Numbered from the stretch's first letter, positions 33,143 to 44,117 are shown. The stretch is 64,000 nucleotides of DNA from Serripes groenlandicus (GCA_031761405.1 JASEVX010000010.1:33723322-33787321); one strand, 5' to 3'. Translations and numbers: made by a program. The notes: generated by a model not told the origin, from the sequence alone.

Positions 33143-34680
33143 AGTCGCCGGGCAGAAGCCCGCGACTTCTATTTTTAATAGGTTTTCGGAAATGACATGG
33201 GAGGGGGGGTTATTATTAGATTTTTTCTTTTTTTAAATGTCTTGAACATATTTCAATTGCGTTTGTTTAAAAACACTAAGTTATGACACATCTAAAATGA
33301 AATAAATATTCCGATGTTTTAAGTATGTGCAGTTTCTTTATTTTGACTGGCATTTACGTTTTTGTGTTTTATTTACGAAGACAAAACAGTCAGACTGGGA
33401 TACTTTATTTTCATAAACTATGTAATCAAAAGGCGATAACTACAAACCTTTACGTCGCACAGTCAAATTTGTTTACATACGCGCACCTGCTTGGGGCAGA
33501 CTATCGATATGTAATTCACGTCGAATTCTCCTTTTAATAGATAAGTATCAACATAAACTGGTAACAGAAACAAAAATAAGAAATTGTTTGTGAAAATATG
33601 TATCCAATATAAGCCTGTTTATCGGTCGTGAACGTCGAAACGCTTTTTCCTCAGTTCGTGACCTAGTTTCATATTGCCAAAATGTAAACAAAGCAAAGTA
33701 ACCGGAAGTAAAATGTAAACTTAGAAAAGTGACTTATGCAGACCAAAAATGTCGCACGACAAATTGATTTCTTAAACGTCACGACTCGAGTGCATGGGTC
33801 GAATGTAGGAGAAAGAAAGATACTATAGAAATGCTTTTTTCTCTCGAATGCAGTGGAATAAAACATGCACTAAAGCTTTGCCTGATTTTTTATTCACTTT
33901 TTTCGATGTCTGACACTCGACTCGATCTTTAAACGAGGGTCAACATTTTGAAAAAATGCTCAAACACCTTATTACAGATAGATAGCTAATATTACACACT
34001 TAAATGATTAAATGTATGTGATATTAAATGTTTATTTGGCTTGAAACAAATTAAGAGAAGAACAAACTCTGATAAACAATAGATTTAGAAATAAAGAAAA
34101 ACTGCTCTTTCGCACCCAATTAATTTCATACTTGCCACCTATTAAATAGTAATGGGACTCGCAACTGGCATTTCTCTTGCGCCAAACATATATTGTATGC
34201 ATCAACGATTTAGATAAACAATTTAGCTGATATGTTGTTTCAAGTGTGGTCTACTTTTTAAACATGTGAGAATAAATTTTAACATTAGTGAAATATTTAT
34301 TATAATTATTATTAAAAAGGAGGAAGTTCATGTCTTCAGCAATTTAACCGTTTTCTCAATGTTTTAAGCATTTAAAGGTTTTCATTGCTGCTTCAGACAT
34401 GGAAAGGGTTTAATAGCTTTTTATTGCATGTAGATTTAAATCCCAAAATGTATTAATTTGTTGTGGTTTTATTGACAAATACAAAACATCCAAAATCCTG
34501 ACCAAAAGAAATCCTGAAATTTATAGATCTATGTGGAATTTCAAAAATCCTGGAATTAGTCCTTATGAAAACATTATGTGTATGTTTAGACTAATGAAAG
34601 TCAAGAATACATGTGTGTTAAAAAATAAATCAATGCAGTCTTTTCCGGCGACATTGATGCCTTGCATCAACTTTCTCTTG
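33143..34680 (+). mobile_element. Helitron/Helentron-like element, copy 2
   Basis: Shares the 5' hairpin (AGTCGCCGGGCAGAAGCCCG) and 3' end (TTGATGCCTTGCATCAACTT, then TCTCTTG) with 20389-21410. The middle is longer and only partly alignable. T precedes and T follows the element, with no target duplication. Confidence 0.65.
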
Positions 34681-35578
34681 TAATGTATATATACACAGAA
34701 AACTGATAAACTCAGAGGAACACTTTGAAATGGCAGGCTTCGAACGTTTTTCATTAATGAACTGTCAGTGTTCACCCTACGACACAAAGCAAGCGGGTGA
34801 ATTTTGAAAACTTTTCTAGAAAATGTAACAATTACTCAAAATGACTTATTCCTCCCTTTTACACAATGTCTCAAACCTGTAGCATGAAAATTAATTCAAT
34901 ATTCTGGATATCACACACTTTTCTACAGCTATTCTTATACCATTTTCTGCCACTTATCTGCGTTCATGTTATTAGGCAGGGACAGTGTATAACACTGTCC
35001 CTGTATTAGGGTAAATTAAGCAGAACACTTGAAAATCATTGTGCCAACGCTTCCCGCTTTATTCAGTTAAAACTTATTATTCCCATATTTTTGTTTGGAT
35101 ATGTTCCAATTCGCCGGCTTCTAATTTCGGTTTAGAGAAAAAGGGTAAGTAAGTTGTAAAACTATCAGATATCATAAACGGTTATGAGGTCTCCTGGGCA
35201 TGAATAAATGGTCTCTTCCTTTATTCCTTTCCTCTGTGTTTTGAATTAGGGTTTAATTAATGTCTTTCGGATAAACATAAACAAGGATAATATAGTATTT
35301 TGCATTACCTTTTTTAGTATCAAAAGTAGCACTTTCAACAATAAGGGTAAGTCCATATATTTTGATGCAAATAAGATGTAAAATGTGTTACATTCCATGT
35401 ATAAAGTCAAATTGTTTCAACAACAATACACTTATCCATGATAATACCAAGGTAGTGTTATTGTATTATTTACTGCGAATGGACATGCAGATACTCAAAT
35501 TATTCTTTAAGGTCAATTAGCGCATCTGCGTATTCCGATCAGGATCTGCATTGCACACACAAATTAGTCATAGAAAGT
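34681..35578. other. Intron 1, no gene recognised
   Basis: Contains the perfect 27-bp palindrome CAGGGACAGTGT-ATA-ACACTGTCCCTG at about 34977-35003 and a decayed MITE core near 34830. Otherwise unassigned. Confidence 0.5.
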
Positions 35579-35810
35579 TTAACCCTTTCCCTCATAAAGA
35601 CGCTTTCTGATGCATCTACAGCAGACGGCTTTTTGAAAACATAGTGACAAAAGGAGAAATTGCACAACACGTGCAATTTCTCCTTTTGACACTCTGTTTT
35701 CAACTTTTATAGTCTTATGTTTTCCATTAAAATATAGAGATTTTCCATTTTTTGTAAAAAATATGTTCAAATCGTCTGCTACAGAATTGCCGTATGAGGG
35801 AAAGTGTTAA
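35579..35810 (+). mobile_element. TTAA-MITE (type A)
   Basis: TTAACCCTTTCCCTCATAAA to GAGGGAAAGTGTTAA. The core is attgcacaacacgtgcaat. Confidence 0.9.
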
Positions 35811-35932
35811 AGGATTTTTTTTGTTACACAGAATTCATTAACTTTTGTTTCTTATGTGTTGAACCTAAGACAGGTCTTATACTTAATGTCATGCTGGTTT
35901 TCAGAGTTACAGCGTCAACATCAATGAAGGTA

Positions 35933-36535
35933 CTTCGCTCATTAGTGCTATCAGCGCTTTGATTAAATGAGTTATGGCCCCTTGAATTTCTCATACATAT
36001 ATGTATATTATCAGGCACCAGCTGGGGGTATTCATCACCTTCAGTGATATTTCTAGTTATACGCCCAGATACATAGTAAATGGGGACTATATTATTAAGG
36101 AGTCACGCTTGTCGGTCGGTCGATCCGTCAGTTGGTCAGTCGGTCAGTCCGTTGGTCTGTAGACATTTCTTGTGAATACTATTTCTCAGAATTCAATATA
36201 ACTTCACAAGAATGATTGATACCAAGCCTAGTTGTGCATATTGTTGGTGTGTTGCACTGGAATTATTTTTAAATGAGTTATGGCCCATTGAATTTCCCAT
36301 ACATATGTATATTGTCGACATTACTTGTGAACATTATTTCTCAGCAACCCTTGGTCAGAATGCAATATAACTTCACAAGAATGATTGATACCAAGCCTAG
36401 TTGTGCATATTGTCGGCGTTTTGCACTGGAATTATTTTTAAATGAGTTATGGCCCCTTGAATTTCTCATACATATGTATATTGTCAGGCACCGGCTGGGG
36501 GTATTCATCACCTTCAGTGATATTTCTAGTTGTAA
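35933..36535 (+). mobile_element. Tandem-core element T3 (end fragment then nearly complete copy)
   Basis: An end fragment (gagttatggccccttgaatt to atttctagtta) is followed at 36056 by a start (GCCCAGATACATAGTAAATG), a GTCG/GTCA-rich stretch, and two repeats of ACAAGAATGATTGATACCAA. It ends GGGGTATTCATCACCTTCAG and TGATATTTCTAGTT. Confidence 0.75.
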
Positions 36536-36582
36536 TTGTTTAGCAAATCTGCTTGAAATGAAAACTTACTATTGATGGTTAC

Positions 36583-36737
36583 AAGTGCATTTTAATGCAT
36601 CAGCAGCTGACGGCTTTTGAAAACATTGTTGCAAAATCAGAAATCGCTCATGATGAGCAATTTCTACTTTTGCCACACTGTTATCAACTTTATTCAATAA
36701 TGATACTACAGATTGGTTGTATGTGTGAAAAGGTTAA
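36583..36737. mobile_element. TTAA-MITE (type B), left end lost
   Basis: aatcgctcatgatgagcaat core and GTATGTGTGAAAAGGTTAA end. It shares its final TTAA with the next copy. Confidence 0.75.
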
Positions 36738-36969
36738 CTCTTTCCCTCATAATACAATTCTGCAGCAGACGACTTTGAACATATTTTGTCAAAAATTAGA
36801 AAATCTCTATAATTGAATTAATAACCTATGACTTAAAGTGGAAAACATTGTGGCAAAAGGAGAAATTGCTTGTTTCGAGCAATTTCTTCTTTTGTCACTT
36901 AAAATGTTTTCAAAAAGCCATCTGCTGCAGTCAGGCATCAGAAAGAGTCTATAAGAGGGAAAGGGTTAA
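36734..36969 (-). mobile_element. TTAA-MITE (type A, reverse)
   Basis: TTAACTCTTTCCCTCATAAT to AGAGGGAAAGGGTTAA. Confidence 0.9.
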
Positions 36970-37045
36970 GGATATTTCAACTGTTCCATCTCAGGGATTT
37001 TGTAGGCCTTAAAAAATGCAATGGAATTCCCTGCACCATTAATTA

Positions 37046-37200
37046 TTAACCCTTTCCAACTCGTATAATGCATTTGGAGCAGAATTAAGAAAATTAAAAA
37101 CATTGTGATAAATGTTGAATTTATTTGTTCATGATGAGCAATTTCTCCTTTAGTCACAATATTTTCTACTCTTGTCAATAACTTAACTTTCATTTAATTA
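37046..37200. mobile_element. TTAA-MITE (type B), right end lost
   Basis: TTAACCCTTTCCAACTCGTA, core gttcatgatgagcaatttct; ends near ttaattaccgg. Confidence 0.75.
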
Positions 37201-37255
37201 CCGGTAAACAGATTTTCATAATTTTTGGCTTGGTATACCGATTTTCATAATTTTT

Positions 37256-37486
37256 AGCTCGTCGTTTTTCAGAAACAAAATATCATGCAGGCTATTGTAC
37301 GTAGTACCTTGGCGTTGTAACAAAACATTAACCTTACCTGACATAACTCAATTACCGTTCAGCATTGTTCAAAATAACATTTTATGTCTATACCAAGTCA
37401 CATAGCTCTGGATTTAATAGTTAAGCCAGTATAATGCCCCTTTTTAAAAACAGCCGAGCATTTGCCTTCGCTCTGCGGCGCTCTTG
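37256..37486 (+). mobile_element. Short element with AGCTCGTC start and CTCTTG end
   Basis: (T)n-AGCTCGTCGTTTTTCAGAAA ... GCTCTGCGGCGCTCTTG-TTT, the same terminal plan as 29206-29350. Confidence 0.6.
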
Positions 37487-37623
37487 TTTCAAATATGTTT
37501 TTGGGGAAAGGTTAATAAAACATGAAATATCTAAAGGCCTTAATCTCACGGTCATAGTCATTGAACCAAAATGCAGCAGATATCTTTGAAAAACATCAAG
37601 ATAAAACTATTGAACATTATCTA

Positions 37624-37734
37624 TTAACCCTTTCCCTCGTACGTTTTGTGCAATTTCTTCTTTTGTCACTATGTTTTCAAAAAGCCGTCTGCTGCAGAGG
37701 CGTCAGAAAGCGTCTATATGAGGGAAAGGGTTAA
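37624..37734 (-). mobile_element. TTAA-MITE, 111-bp internally deleted copy
   Basis: Both TTAA ends are intact, but the left half from the CTGCAG block through the core is missing: TTAACCCTTTCCCTCGTACG jumps to TTTTGTGCAATTTCTTC. Confidence 0.9.
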
Positions 37735-37903
37735 TTATTGAAAAGAGATAAAAAACTTGATCAAATATTCTTGTTTTACCACCTTGTTTTCCAAAGTTCT
37801 CTGCTGCAAAAGAGAGATAAGTTGCAACTGCATGTGCTGGAAAGGGATTAAGCTCCTACCCTGGTACCAATGACTAGCAGACGGTTTTTGTGTCACCTGC
37901 GTC

Positions 37904-38073
37904 GCCAAATCCTTGTTCACAAAATACCTAGATAAAGGCCTGCTTGTCTTATTGAGCTCTTATCATGTAATTCCTGGAAATCAGGAAGAATAAGTTAAAG
38001 TATAACACAGAGTTTAAAACATTATGAGAAAAAAATAAATCATCCATTTATCCTACTATGTATATAACATAAG
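37904..38073 (+). repeat. Direct segmental duplicate, copy 1
   Basis: About 170 bp nearly identical to 40413-40580 (gccaaatccttgttcacaaa to tactatgtatataacata); only a few substitutions or indels are seen. Confidence 0.9.
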
Positions 38074-38250
38074 CTTTTAAAACACTATAGGATACATGCT
38101 CAAAATGATCATGTTGAGACTTAGTCTTAATATCAATAATATAAAAATCAAATTTCCAAAATTGTGTTTTGAAAATATATCTTGTTTTTATCCTTTGACC
38201 AAAGACTTAAAACATGGCGCTCATGGTTGCAGGGTTAACATTACGACTGA

Positions 38251-38352
38251 CTGGCTGGTGTCAGGAAAAAAAAGACCAGTAGTAAGCCAGGAAATGCCTT
38301 GATATAACTGAACTATTGTTGAAATTGGCATAAAACACCCAATCAATCAATC
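38251..38352 (+). mobile_element. SINE S1 3' fragment
   Basis: CCAGGAAATGCCTTGATATA, then ATTGTTGAAATTGGCATAAA and a CAAT tail. Confidence 0.75.
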
Positions 38353-38402
38353 TTATCCTAAATGTCTGCTGGAACTGATTTTGTGAAGCCTCATCATAGT
38401 GC

Positions 38403-38673
38403 TACCGGGCTGTCAATCCAGGGGTTGTGAGTTTGAATCCCCGCTCGGCCAACTTTCTTTCCGAGGATTGACAAGAGTCAATGCGACATGCGTCATTCGT
38501 CTTCCACCAATGGGCTAAGTCTATGTGGAAAAGTAGCCAGTTGCTTGGGAAGATTGTTGTGCGGTGTACTGGTGTGAGAAAACCAGGAAATGCATGAGTA
38601 GGTGAACTGGCTGCCGTGATATAACTGAGAAATTGTTAAAAACGGCATTAAACCCCAATCAACCAATCAATCA
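38403..38673 (+). mobile_element. tRNA-headed SINE, family S1
   Basis: GCTGTCAATCCAGGGGTTGT and a B-box-like GAGTTTGAATCCC, then the S1 body and an AATCAACC/AATC tail. Confidence 0.85.
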
Positions 38674-38758
38674 CATTGCTACCAGTATGGAGCAAAGTCT
38701 TCATGCCCAAGATCTATACTGTTGCCTGCTCAACTAAACAGTTTTATCTTGTGGTTAA

Positions 38759-38993
38759 TTAACCCTTTCCCTCTTATAGACGCTTTCTGACGCCTCTGCA
38801 GCAGACAGCTTTTTGAAAACATAGTGACAAAAGGAGAAATTGCTCAAAACAAGCAATTTCTCCTTTTGCCACAATGTTTTCCACTTTTAGTCATAGGTTA
38901 AAATTCCATTCAATTATAGAGATTTTCTATTTTTTTGACAAAATATGTTCAAAGGCGTCTGCTGCAGAATTGTCGTATGAGGGAAAGGGTTAA
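38759..38993 (+). mobile_element. TTAA-MITE (type A)
   Basis: Complete, TTAA to TTAA. Confidence 0.92.
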
Positions 38994-39046
38994 TATTCCT
39001 TGAATTGGCAATACATGTATATTCTTCCAATGCAAAACTGGATAGG

Positions 39047-39275
39047 TCCGTTTCCCTCATACGACAATTCTGTAGCAGACAACTTTGAACATATTTTGTC
39101 AAAAATTAGAAAATCTCTGTAATTGAATGGATAACCTTAATGACTAAAAGTTGAAAACATTGTGGCAAAAGGAGAAATTGCTTCTTTTGAGCAATTTCTT
39201 CTTTTGTCACTATGTTTTCAAAACGCCGTCAGCTGGAGAGGCGTTGGAAAGCGTCTATATGAGGGAAAGGGTTAA
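39047..39275 (-). mobile_element. TTAA-MITE (type A, reverse), left terminus eroded
   Basis: Left end reads GTTTCCCTCATACGACAATT; right end GAGGGAAAGGGTTAA is intact. Confidence 0.88.
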
Positions 39276-39540
39276 CTCTTCAGCATTGAATAGTTTAAAA
39301 TGTTCTCAAAGCAAAGCAGAGCTCTGTAGATGAAGCAGGTGTAAGATGCCTGACATAAACACAGATGATTCATGGCATTGCAATTCTTCAATAGATTGTA
39401 ACAGAAGGAGAAATATACAGAATATTTGTCCCTAATTATCTCTCTCTCTCTATATACTCTAATAAACCCTATGTTGTGAGTACTGTATCGCCCAAAAAAA
39501 ATAGTTTGATTGCTCACAACATTGGGTTTGGTTTTCTGTG

Positions 39541-39773
39541 TTAACCCTTTCCCTCATACGACAATTCTGCAGCAGACGACTTTGAACATATTTTGTCAAC
39601 AAATGGAATATATATATGTATAATTGAACGGATAACCTATGACTGAAAATGGAAAACATTGTGGCAAAAGGAGAAATTGCTGCTTTGAGCAATTTCTTCT
39701 TTTGTCACTATGTTTTCAAAAAGCCGTCTGCTGCAGAGGCGGCAGAAAGCGTCTATATGAGGGAAAGGGTTAA
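39541..39773 (-). mobile_element. TTAA-MITE (type A, reverse)
   Basis: Complete, TTAA to TTAA, with a small (TA) expansion at about 39611. Confidence 0.92.
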
Positions 39774-40141
39774 CTTACTGTCTTAGTATAGATTCACCAT
39801 AATTGTATAAAGACTTATTTATTACGAATGAGTTAAATTAGCAGGGTTACACGGTGACTGTATCTAAATGTCAATTTCATGACAAAAAGGCAAATGTCTG
39901 ATGTGGTTAAATAAATGTCAGATTTGACAAGCAATGCATATATACATGACTTTCTAGATTTATTTCTACACAGTAAACATTATATTTAGTAGGTTTATGG
40001 TATATCCATCTTAATCGTCTGTCCTTTTGCCAGGCATCTCACGGATCAGATACTCTGACCCATTTCCAATGGCAAAAGTCTTTAAAATCATTCAGAATTG
40101 CCCATTTTTTCATGTTAACCCTGTTTTTTTTAATTTCCAAC

Positions 40142-40373
40142 TTAACCCATTCCCACATACAACAAATCTGCAGCAGATGACTTTGAAAACATAGTGACGA
40201 AAAAACAGAAAAATCTCCATAAAAGATAGCTTAAATTAATTGTTAAATAAAGTTGAAAACATTGTGGCCAAAGAAAAAATTGCTCATCATGAGCAATTTC
40301 ACCTTTGGCCACAATGTTTTCAAAAGTCGTCTGCTGCTATTGCGTCAAAATGCATCTGCAGGTGGGAAAGGCA
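40142..40373. mobile_element. TTAA-MITE (type B)
   Basis: TTAACCCATTCCCACATACA; core ctcatcatgag flanked by near-perfect arms (acattgtggccaaag / ctttggccacaatgt). The right TTAA is lost. Confidence 0.85.
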
Positions 40374-40412
40374 TTTATAAAAATAATCAAAATTAACTTT
40401 CCCAAAATACGC

Positions 40413-40580
40413 GCCAAATCCTTGTTCACAAAATACCTAGATAAAGGCCTGCTTGTCTTATTGAGCTCTTATCATGTAATTCCTGGAAATCGGGAAGAAT
40501 ATGTTAAAGTATAACACAGAGTTTAAAACATTATGAGAAAAGAAATAAATCATCCATTTATCCTACTATGTATATAACAT
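40413..40580 (+). repeat. Direct segmental duplicate, copy 2
   Basis: Matches 37904-38073, about 2.5 kb away in the same intron and orientation. Confidence 0.9.
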
Positions 40581-40817
40581 AGTCTATTTGCTTTCTACAG
40601 TGTTGCCAAAAAGCACCTGTATGAATATGATTAGAGAAATGGTAAAATGAATAGATGATAACTTTTTCAATAACTTAATCTAATTGACACATTCAAAGGA
40701 ATGAATGAGGGGAAAGAACTTGGGAGGAAAAAGAAAAGAAATGCAATGTCTGTATAGCCAGCAGTAGAAACTACTATATTTGATCAATATGTCATCAGAA
40801 TCTTTTTATATGTAGCA

Positions 40818-41027
40818 CTTTACCACACAGACACTTTCTGACACCTCTGCAGCAGACAGCTTTTGAAAACATTGTGGCCAAAATAGATTGCTCATGATGA
40901 GCAATTACTCCTTTCGCAACAATGTTTTTATCCCTATCCAATAATTGTACTTTCATTTTTAGAGATTTTTCATATTTTTGTCTAGATGTTATCTGCTGTA
41001 GATTTGGATTATGTGGTAAAAGGTTTT
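40818..41027. mobile_element. TTAA-MITE (type B), degenerate
   Basis: GACACCTCTGCAGCAGACAG and core attgctcatgatgagcaat; both TTAA ends decayed. Confidence 0.8.
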
Positions 41028-41144
41028 TACACAAAGTAAATGTAAATGATATGGAGCTTAGTTGTGTTCACACATATATAATGTCCAGCATGAATAAGCA
41101 GTCATGCAAAATTGCAATGTCATCAATAAACCAGACTGATTATT

Positions 41145-41397
41145 TTAACCTTTTGCCACATATTAACCTGCAGACGTATTTTGACGCAATAGCAGCAGAC
41201 GACTTTTGAAAACATTGTGGCAAAAGGTGAAATTCCTCATAAATGAGCAATTTCTCCTTTGGCCACAATGTTTACAACTTAATATTAAACAATTAAGCTA
41301 GTCTTTTATGGAGACTCTTTTGAGGTTTTTGTCACTATGTTTTCAAAGTCGTCTGCTGCATGTGCATCAAGTTGCGTCTGCATTTGGCAAGGGATGA
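41145..41397. mobile_element. TTAA-MITE (type B)
   Basis: TTAACCTTTTGCCACATATT; its internal aaacaattaagctagtcttt is the same segment that is split by a nested insertion at 60251. Confidence 0.82.
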
Positions 41398-41448
41398 GTC
41401 AAGATGAATTCTGTGCTTTGCTGTAACTAAATTGACATGAATAGAGAT

Positions 41449-41632
41449 TTAACCCTTTACCACATACAGCAAATCTGTAGCAGACGAACTTGAAAATGTC
41501 TACTCAGCATGGACAATCTCTATAATTGTAGGTATACTTACTGAAAAAGGTTGAAAACATTGTGGCATGATGTTTTCAAAAGTCATCTGCTGCAGACGCC
41601 TCAAAATGTGTCTACAGGTGGAAATGGGTTAA
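41449..41632. mobile_element. TTAA-MITE (type B), short
   Basis: TTAACCCTTTACCACATACA to CAGGTGGAAATGGGTTAA; most of the core palindrome is deleted. Confidence 0.85.
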
Positions 41633-41707
41633 GAAGAGAAATACATGGAAATGCCAGGGTATAAATGTCTGAATGTAGCTAATGCTAAATGGTAGTAATG
41701 GCAAGTT

Positions 41708-41790
41708 GAAGACAGTGTTGCAGAGGTAGAGCTTCAGCCTTTCGTATCAAAGGTCCCTTAGGTTCGAGTCCGGTTATGAGCGGGTAGCAG
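41708..41790 (+). mobile_element. tRNA-like SINE head, family S4
   Basis: TTGCAGAGGTAGAGCTTCAG and AGGTTCGAGTCCGGTTATGA are A and B boxes matching the minus-strand units of the array at 21838, with a longer anticodon-arm region (cctttcgtatcaaagg). The loop is not a normal tRNA anticodon loop. Confidence 0.65.
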
Positions 41791-41934
41791 GAAGCAGACA
41801 TCGAGCGTGATTAATCTAAGCCAAAGGCTTGTTTCGCAATCAATGACCTCAAGACATTGGGGGAAAAGGATAATTTGCAATTGTGTCGTCAGAAGGGTCA
41901 ATTTTGTCTTTGATTCTTACATAAATCAATAGGA

Positions 41935-42083
41935 AACCATCGTGTGCAAGTGGTTAGCGTTGGGAATGTGGAACTGGCCATCCTTTGTTCAATCCCCTGT
42001 CGCGGCTGTCATGTTCGCGTGCCTTTGGGCAAGAAGATTTCATAGCATCGATGTTACTGGTTTGTTTATCCAGGGATGGTGAA
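41935..42083 (+). mobile_element. tRNA-headed SINE, family S2 (degenerate)
   Basis: GTGTGCAAGTGGTTAGCGTT and the body CCTTTGGGCAAGAAGATTT with ACTGGTTTGTTTATCCAGGG. Confidence 0.75.
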
Positions 42084-42115
42084 TAAGTGTACTGTCATCT
42101 TGATATTACATTGTG

Positions 42116-42345
42116 TTAACCCTTTCCCTCATAAAGATGCTTTCTGACGCCTCTGCAGCATACAGCTATTTGAAAACATAGTGACAAAAGAAGAAATTGC
42201 ACAAAACGTGCAATTTCTCCTTTTGCCACAATGTTTTCCACTTTAAGTCATAGATTATCCATTTAATTATAGATATTTTCCATTTTTTGACAAAATATGT
42301 TCAAAGTCGTCTGCTGCAGCATTGTCGTATGAGGGAAAGGGTTAA
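42116..42345 (+). mobile_element. TTAA-MITE (type A), 63 nt before exon 2
   Basis: Complete, TTAA to TTAA; core attgcacaaaacgtgcaat. Confidence 0.92.
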
Positions 42346-42408
42346 GGGGTAAAACCCCCAATACAAACGAAACAATAAACATAATATATTAATTATGTAT
42401 CATTTCAG

Positions 42409-42500
42409 GTGAAAAAGACAATCATGCCTCGGAGAAGGAGAAGAACCGTCCAATGGCGCCTCGTAAACATCAGTCACGTAAACATCAGTCACGATTTAAG
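42409..42500 (+). CDS. Exon 2 of methyltransferase gene: basic stem
   Basis: The 92-nt exon completes Gly73 and encodes residues 74-103. The acceptor is CATTTCAG|GTGAAAAAG and the donor is TTTAAG|GTATTTG. The peptide is highly charged and includes a short tandem repeat (RKHQSRKHQSR) from an exact 12-bp duplication (cgtaaacatcag). There is no catalytic motif, so a stem or linker role is likely. Support comes from its phase (exactly restoring frame 0), good splice sites and position between the other exons; the protein sequence alone does not identify it. It is flanked by MITEs ending 63 nt before and starting 31 nt after. Confidence 0.68.
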
Positions 42501-42531
42501 GTATTTGAGACCTCTAGATAAAGGCATTTAC

Positions 42532-42761
42532 TTAACCCTTTCCCTCATACGAAAATTCTGCAGCAGACGATTTTGAACATATTTTGTCAAAAAAGGAAAA
42601 TATCTTTAATTGAATGGATTTACCTATGACTAAAAATGGAAAACATTGTGTCAAAAGGAGAAATTGCTCGTTTTGAGCAATTTTTTCTTTTGTCATTATG
42701 TTTTCAAACAGCTGTCTGCTGCAGAGGCGTCAGAAAGTGTCTATACGAGGGAAAGGAGTAA
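42532..42761 (-). mobile_element. TTAA-MITE (type A, reverse), 31 nt after exon 2
   Basis: TTAACCCTTTCCCTCATACG to ACGAGGGAAAGGAGTAA. Confidence 0.9.
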
Positions 42762-43007
42762 ACCCTTTCCCTGTCACAGACACATTCTTGCGCCTTAGTG
42801 ACAATCAACATGTTTTTCAAAATCATTGTGGTGAATGGAAAAATCTTGCTCTTATAATGAGCAATTTATTGTTCCTTTTGTCAAAATGATTTCAACTCTA
42901 TTCAATGATTATACTTCCATTTGTAGAGATTTTCTATATAATGTTTGCCTGGCCACAATTTTCTCAGAGTTGTTTGCTGCAGATTTGATGTATGTGGGAA
43001 AGGGTTT
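42758..43007. mobile_element. TTAA-MITE (type B)
   Basis: Abuts the previous copy at GTAA; carries ACATTCTTGCGCC, a weak core, and GTATGTGGGAAAGGGTTT. Confidence 0.8.
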
Positions 43008-43138
43008 ATATGTAACAAGTAAAACCTCTCATTACTGCACCTCTGTAGACCGAAAACCTCTTTAAGTTCATATCATGTTGTCTACAGTTGTAACTTCCTT
43101 CAGTAGCGTCTTGGAATATGTTTCTATCAAGGAAAACA

Positions 43139-43268
43139 TTAACCCTTTCCAGTCATACCACAATTCTGCAGCAAACTACTTTGAACATATTTTGTCAAAA
43201 AATGGAAAATCTCGATAGCCTTTGACTAAAAGTGGAAAACATTGTGGCAAAAGGAGATCGAAATTGCT
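43139..43268 (-). mobile_element. TTAA-MITE (type A, reverse), truncated
   Basis: TTAACCCTTTCCAGTCATAC; breaks off in the core after caaaaggagatcgaaattgc. Confidence 0.82.
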
Positions 43269-43294
43269 GACATTAGCCCCTTTATTTTAATTGT

Positions 43295-43512
43295 TTAACC
43301 CTTGCCTCGTACAACAATCCTGCAGCAGACGACTTTGAACATATTTTGTCAAAAAATAGAAAATCTCTATAATTGAATAATTGAATGGATAATCTATGAC
43401 TAAAAGTGGAAAACATTGTGGCAAATGGAGAAATTTCTTCTTTTGTCAGTATGTTTTCAAAAAGCCGTCTGCTGCAAGCGTCAGAAAGCGTCTATATGAG
43501 GGAAAGGGTTAA
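43295..43512 (-). mobile_element. TTAA-MITE (type A, reverse)
   Basis: TTAACCCTTGCCTCGTACAA to GAGGGAAAGGGTTAA; one arm of the core palindrome is deleted. Confidence 0.9.
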
Positions 43513-43669
43513 AGCGGATATAAGCCCCTTTGTAGGTGGGCATGTACAGGAATGCTGAAAGCGAAAATATTACTGATAATTAATCCTTTATTTAATCTGA
43601 AAATTCAATCTGTGTCAATGGGATAAAAGTATAGGTAGGGTCCTTTACATCATTCATTGATTACATCTA

Positions 43670-43903
43670 TTAACCCTTTCCAAAATACAGATGCTTTCTG
43701 ATGCCTCTGCAGCAGACGGCTTTTTGAAAACATAGTGACAATTAAAGGAAGAAATTGCACAAAACGTGCAATTCCTCCTTTTGCCACAATGTTTTCCACT
43801 TTTAGTCATAGGTTATCCATTCAATTATGGAGATTTTCTATGTTTTGACAAAATACGTTCAAAGTCGTCTGCTGCAGAATTGTCGTATGAGGGAAAGGGT
43901 TAA
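43670..43903 (+). mobile_element. TTAA-MITE (type A), left of abutting pair
   Basis: Complete; its right TTAA (43900-43903) is also the left TTAA of the next copy. Confidence 0.92.
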
Positions 43904-44117
43904 CTCTTTCCTACATACAGCATTAATCTGCAGCAGACGACTTTGATATCAACCTAGGCAAAAATATAGAAAATCTCTTGGACTGTAAGTAAATATTATC
44001 ATAGAAAAGATTTGAAAACATTTTGGCAAATTGAGAAATTGCTCATTATGAGCATTTACTTCTTTTTGTCCCAATGTTTTTCAAAAGATGTTTGCTGTAT
44101 ATGTCGGAAAGGGTTAA
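43900..44117. mobile_element. TTAA-MITE (type B), right of abutting pair
   Basis: TTAACTCTTTCCTACATACA to TCGGAAAGGGTTAA. Confidence 0.88.
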
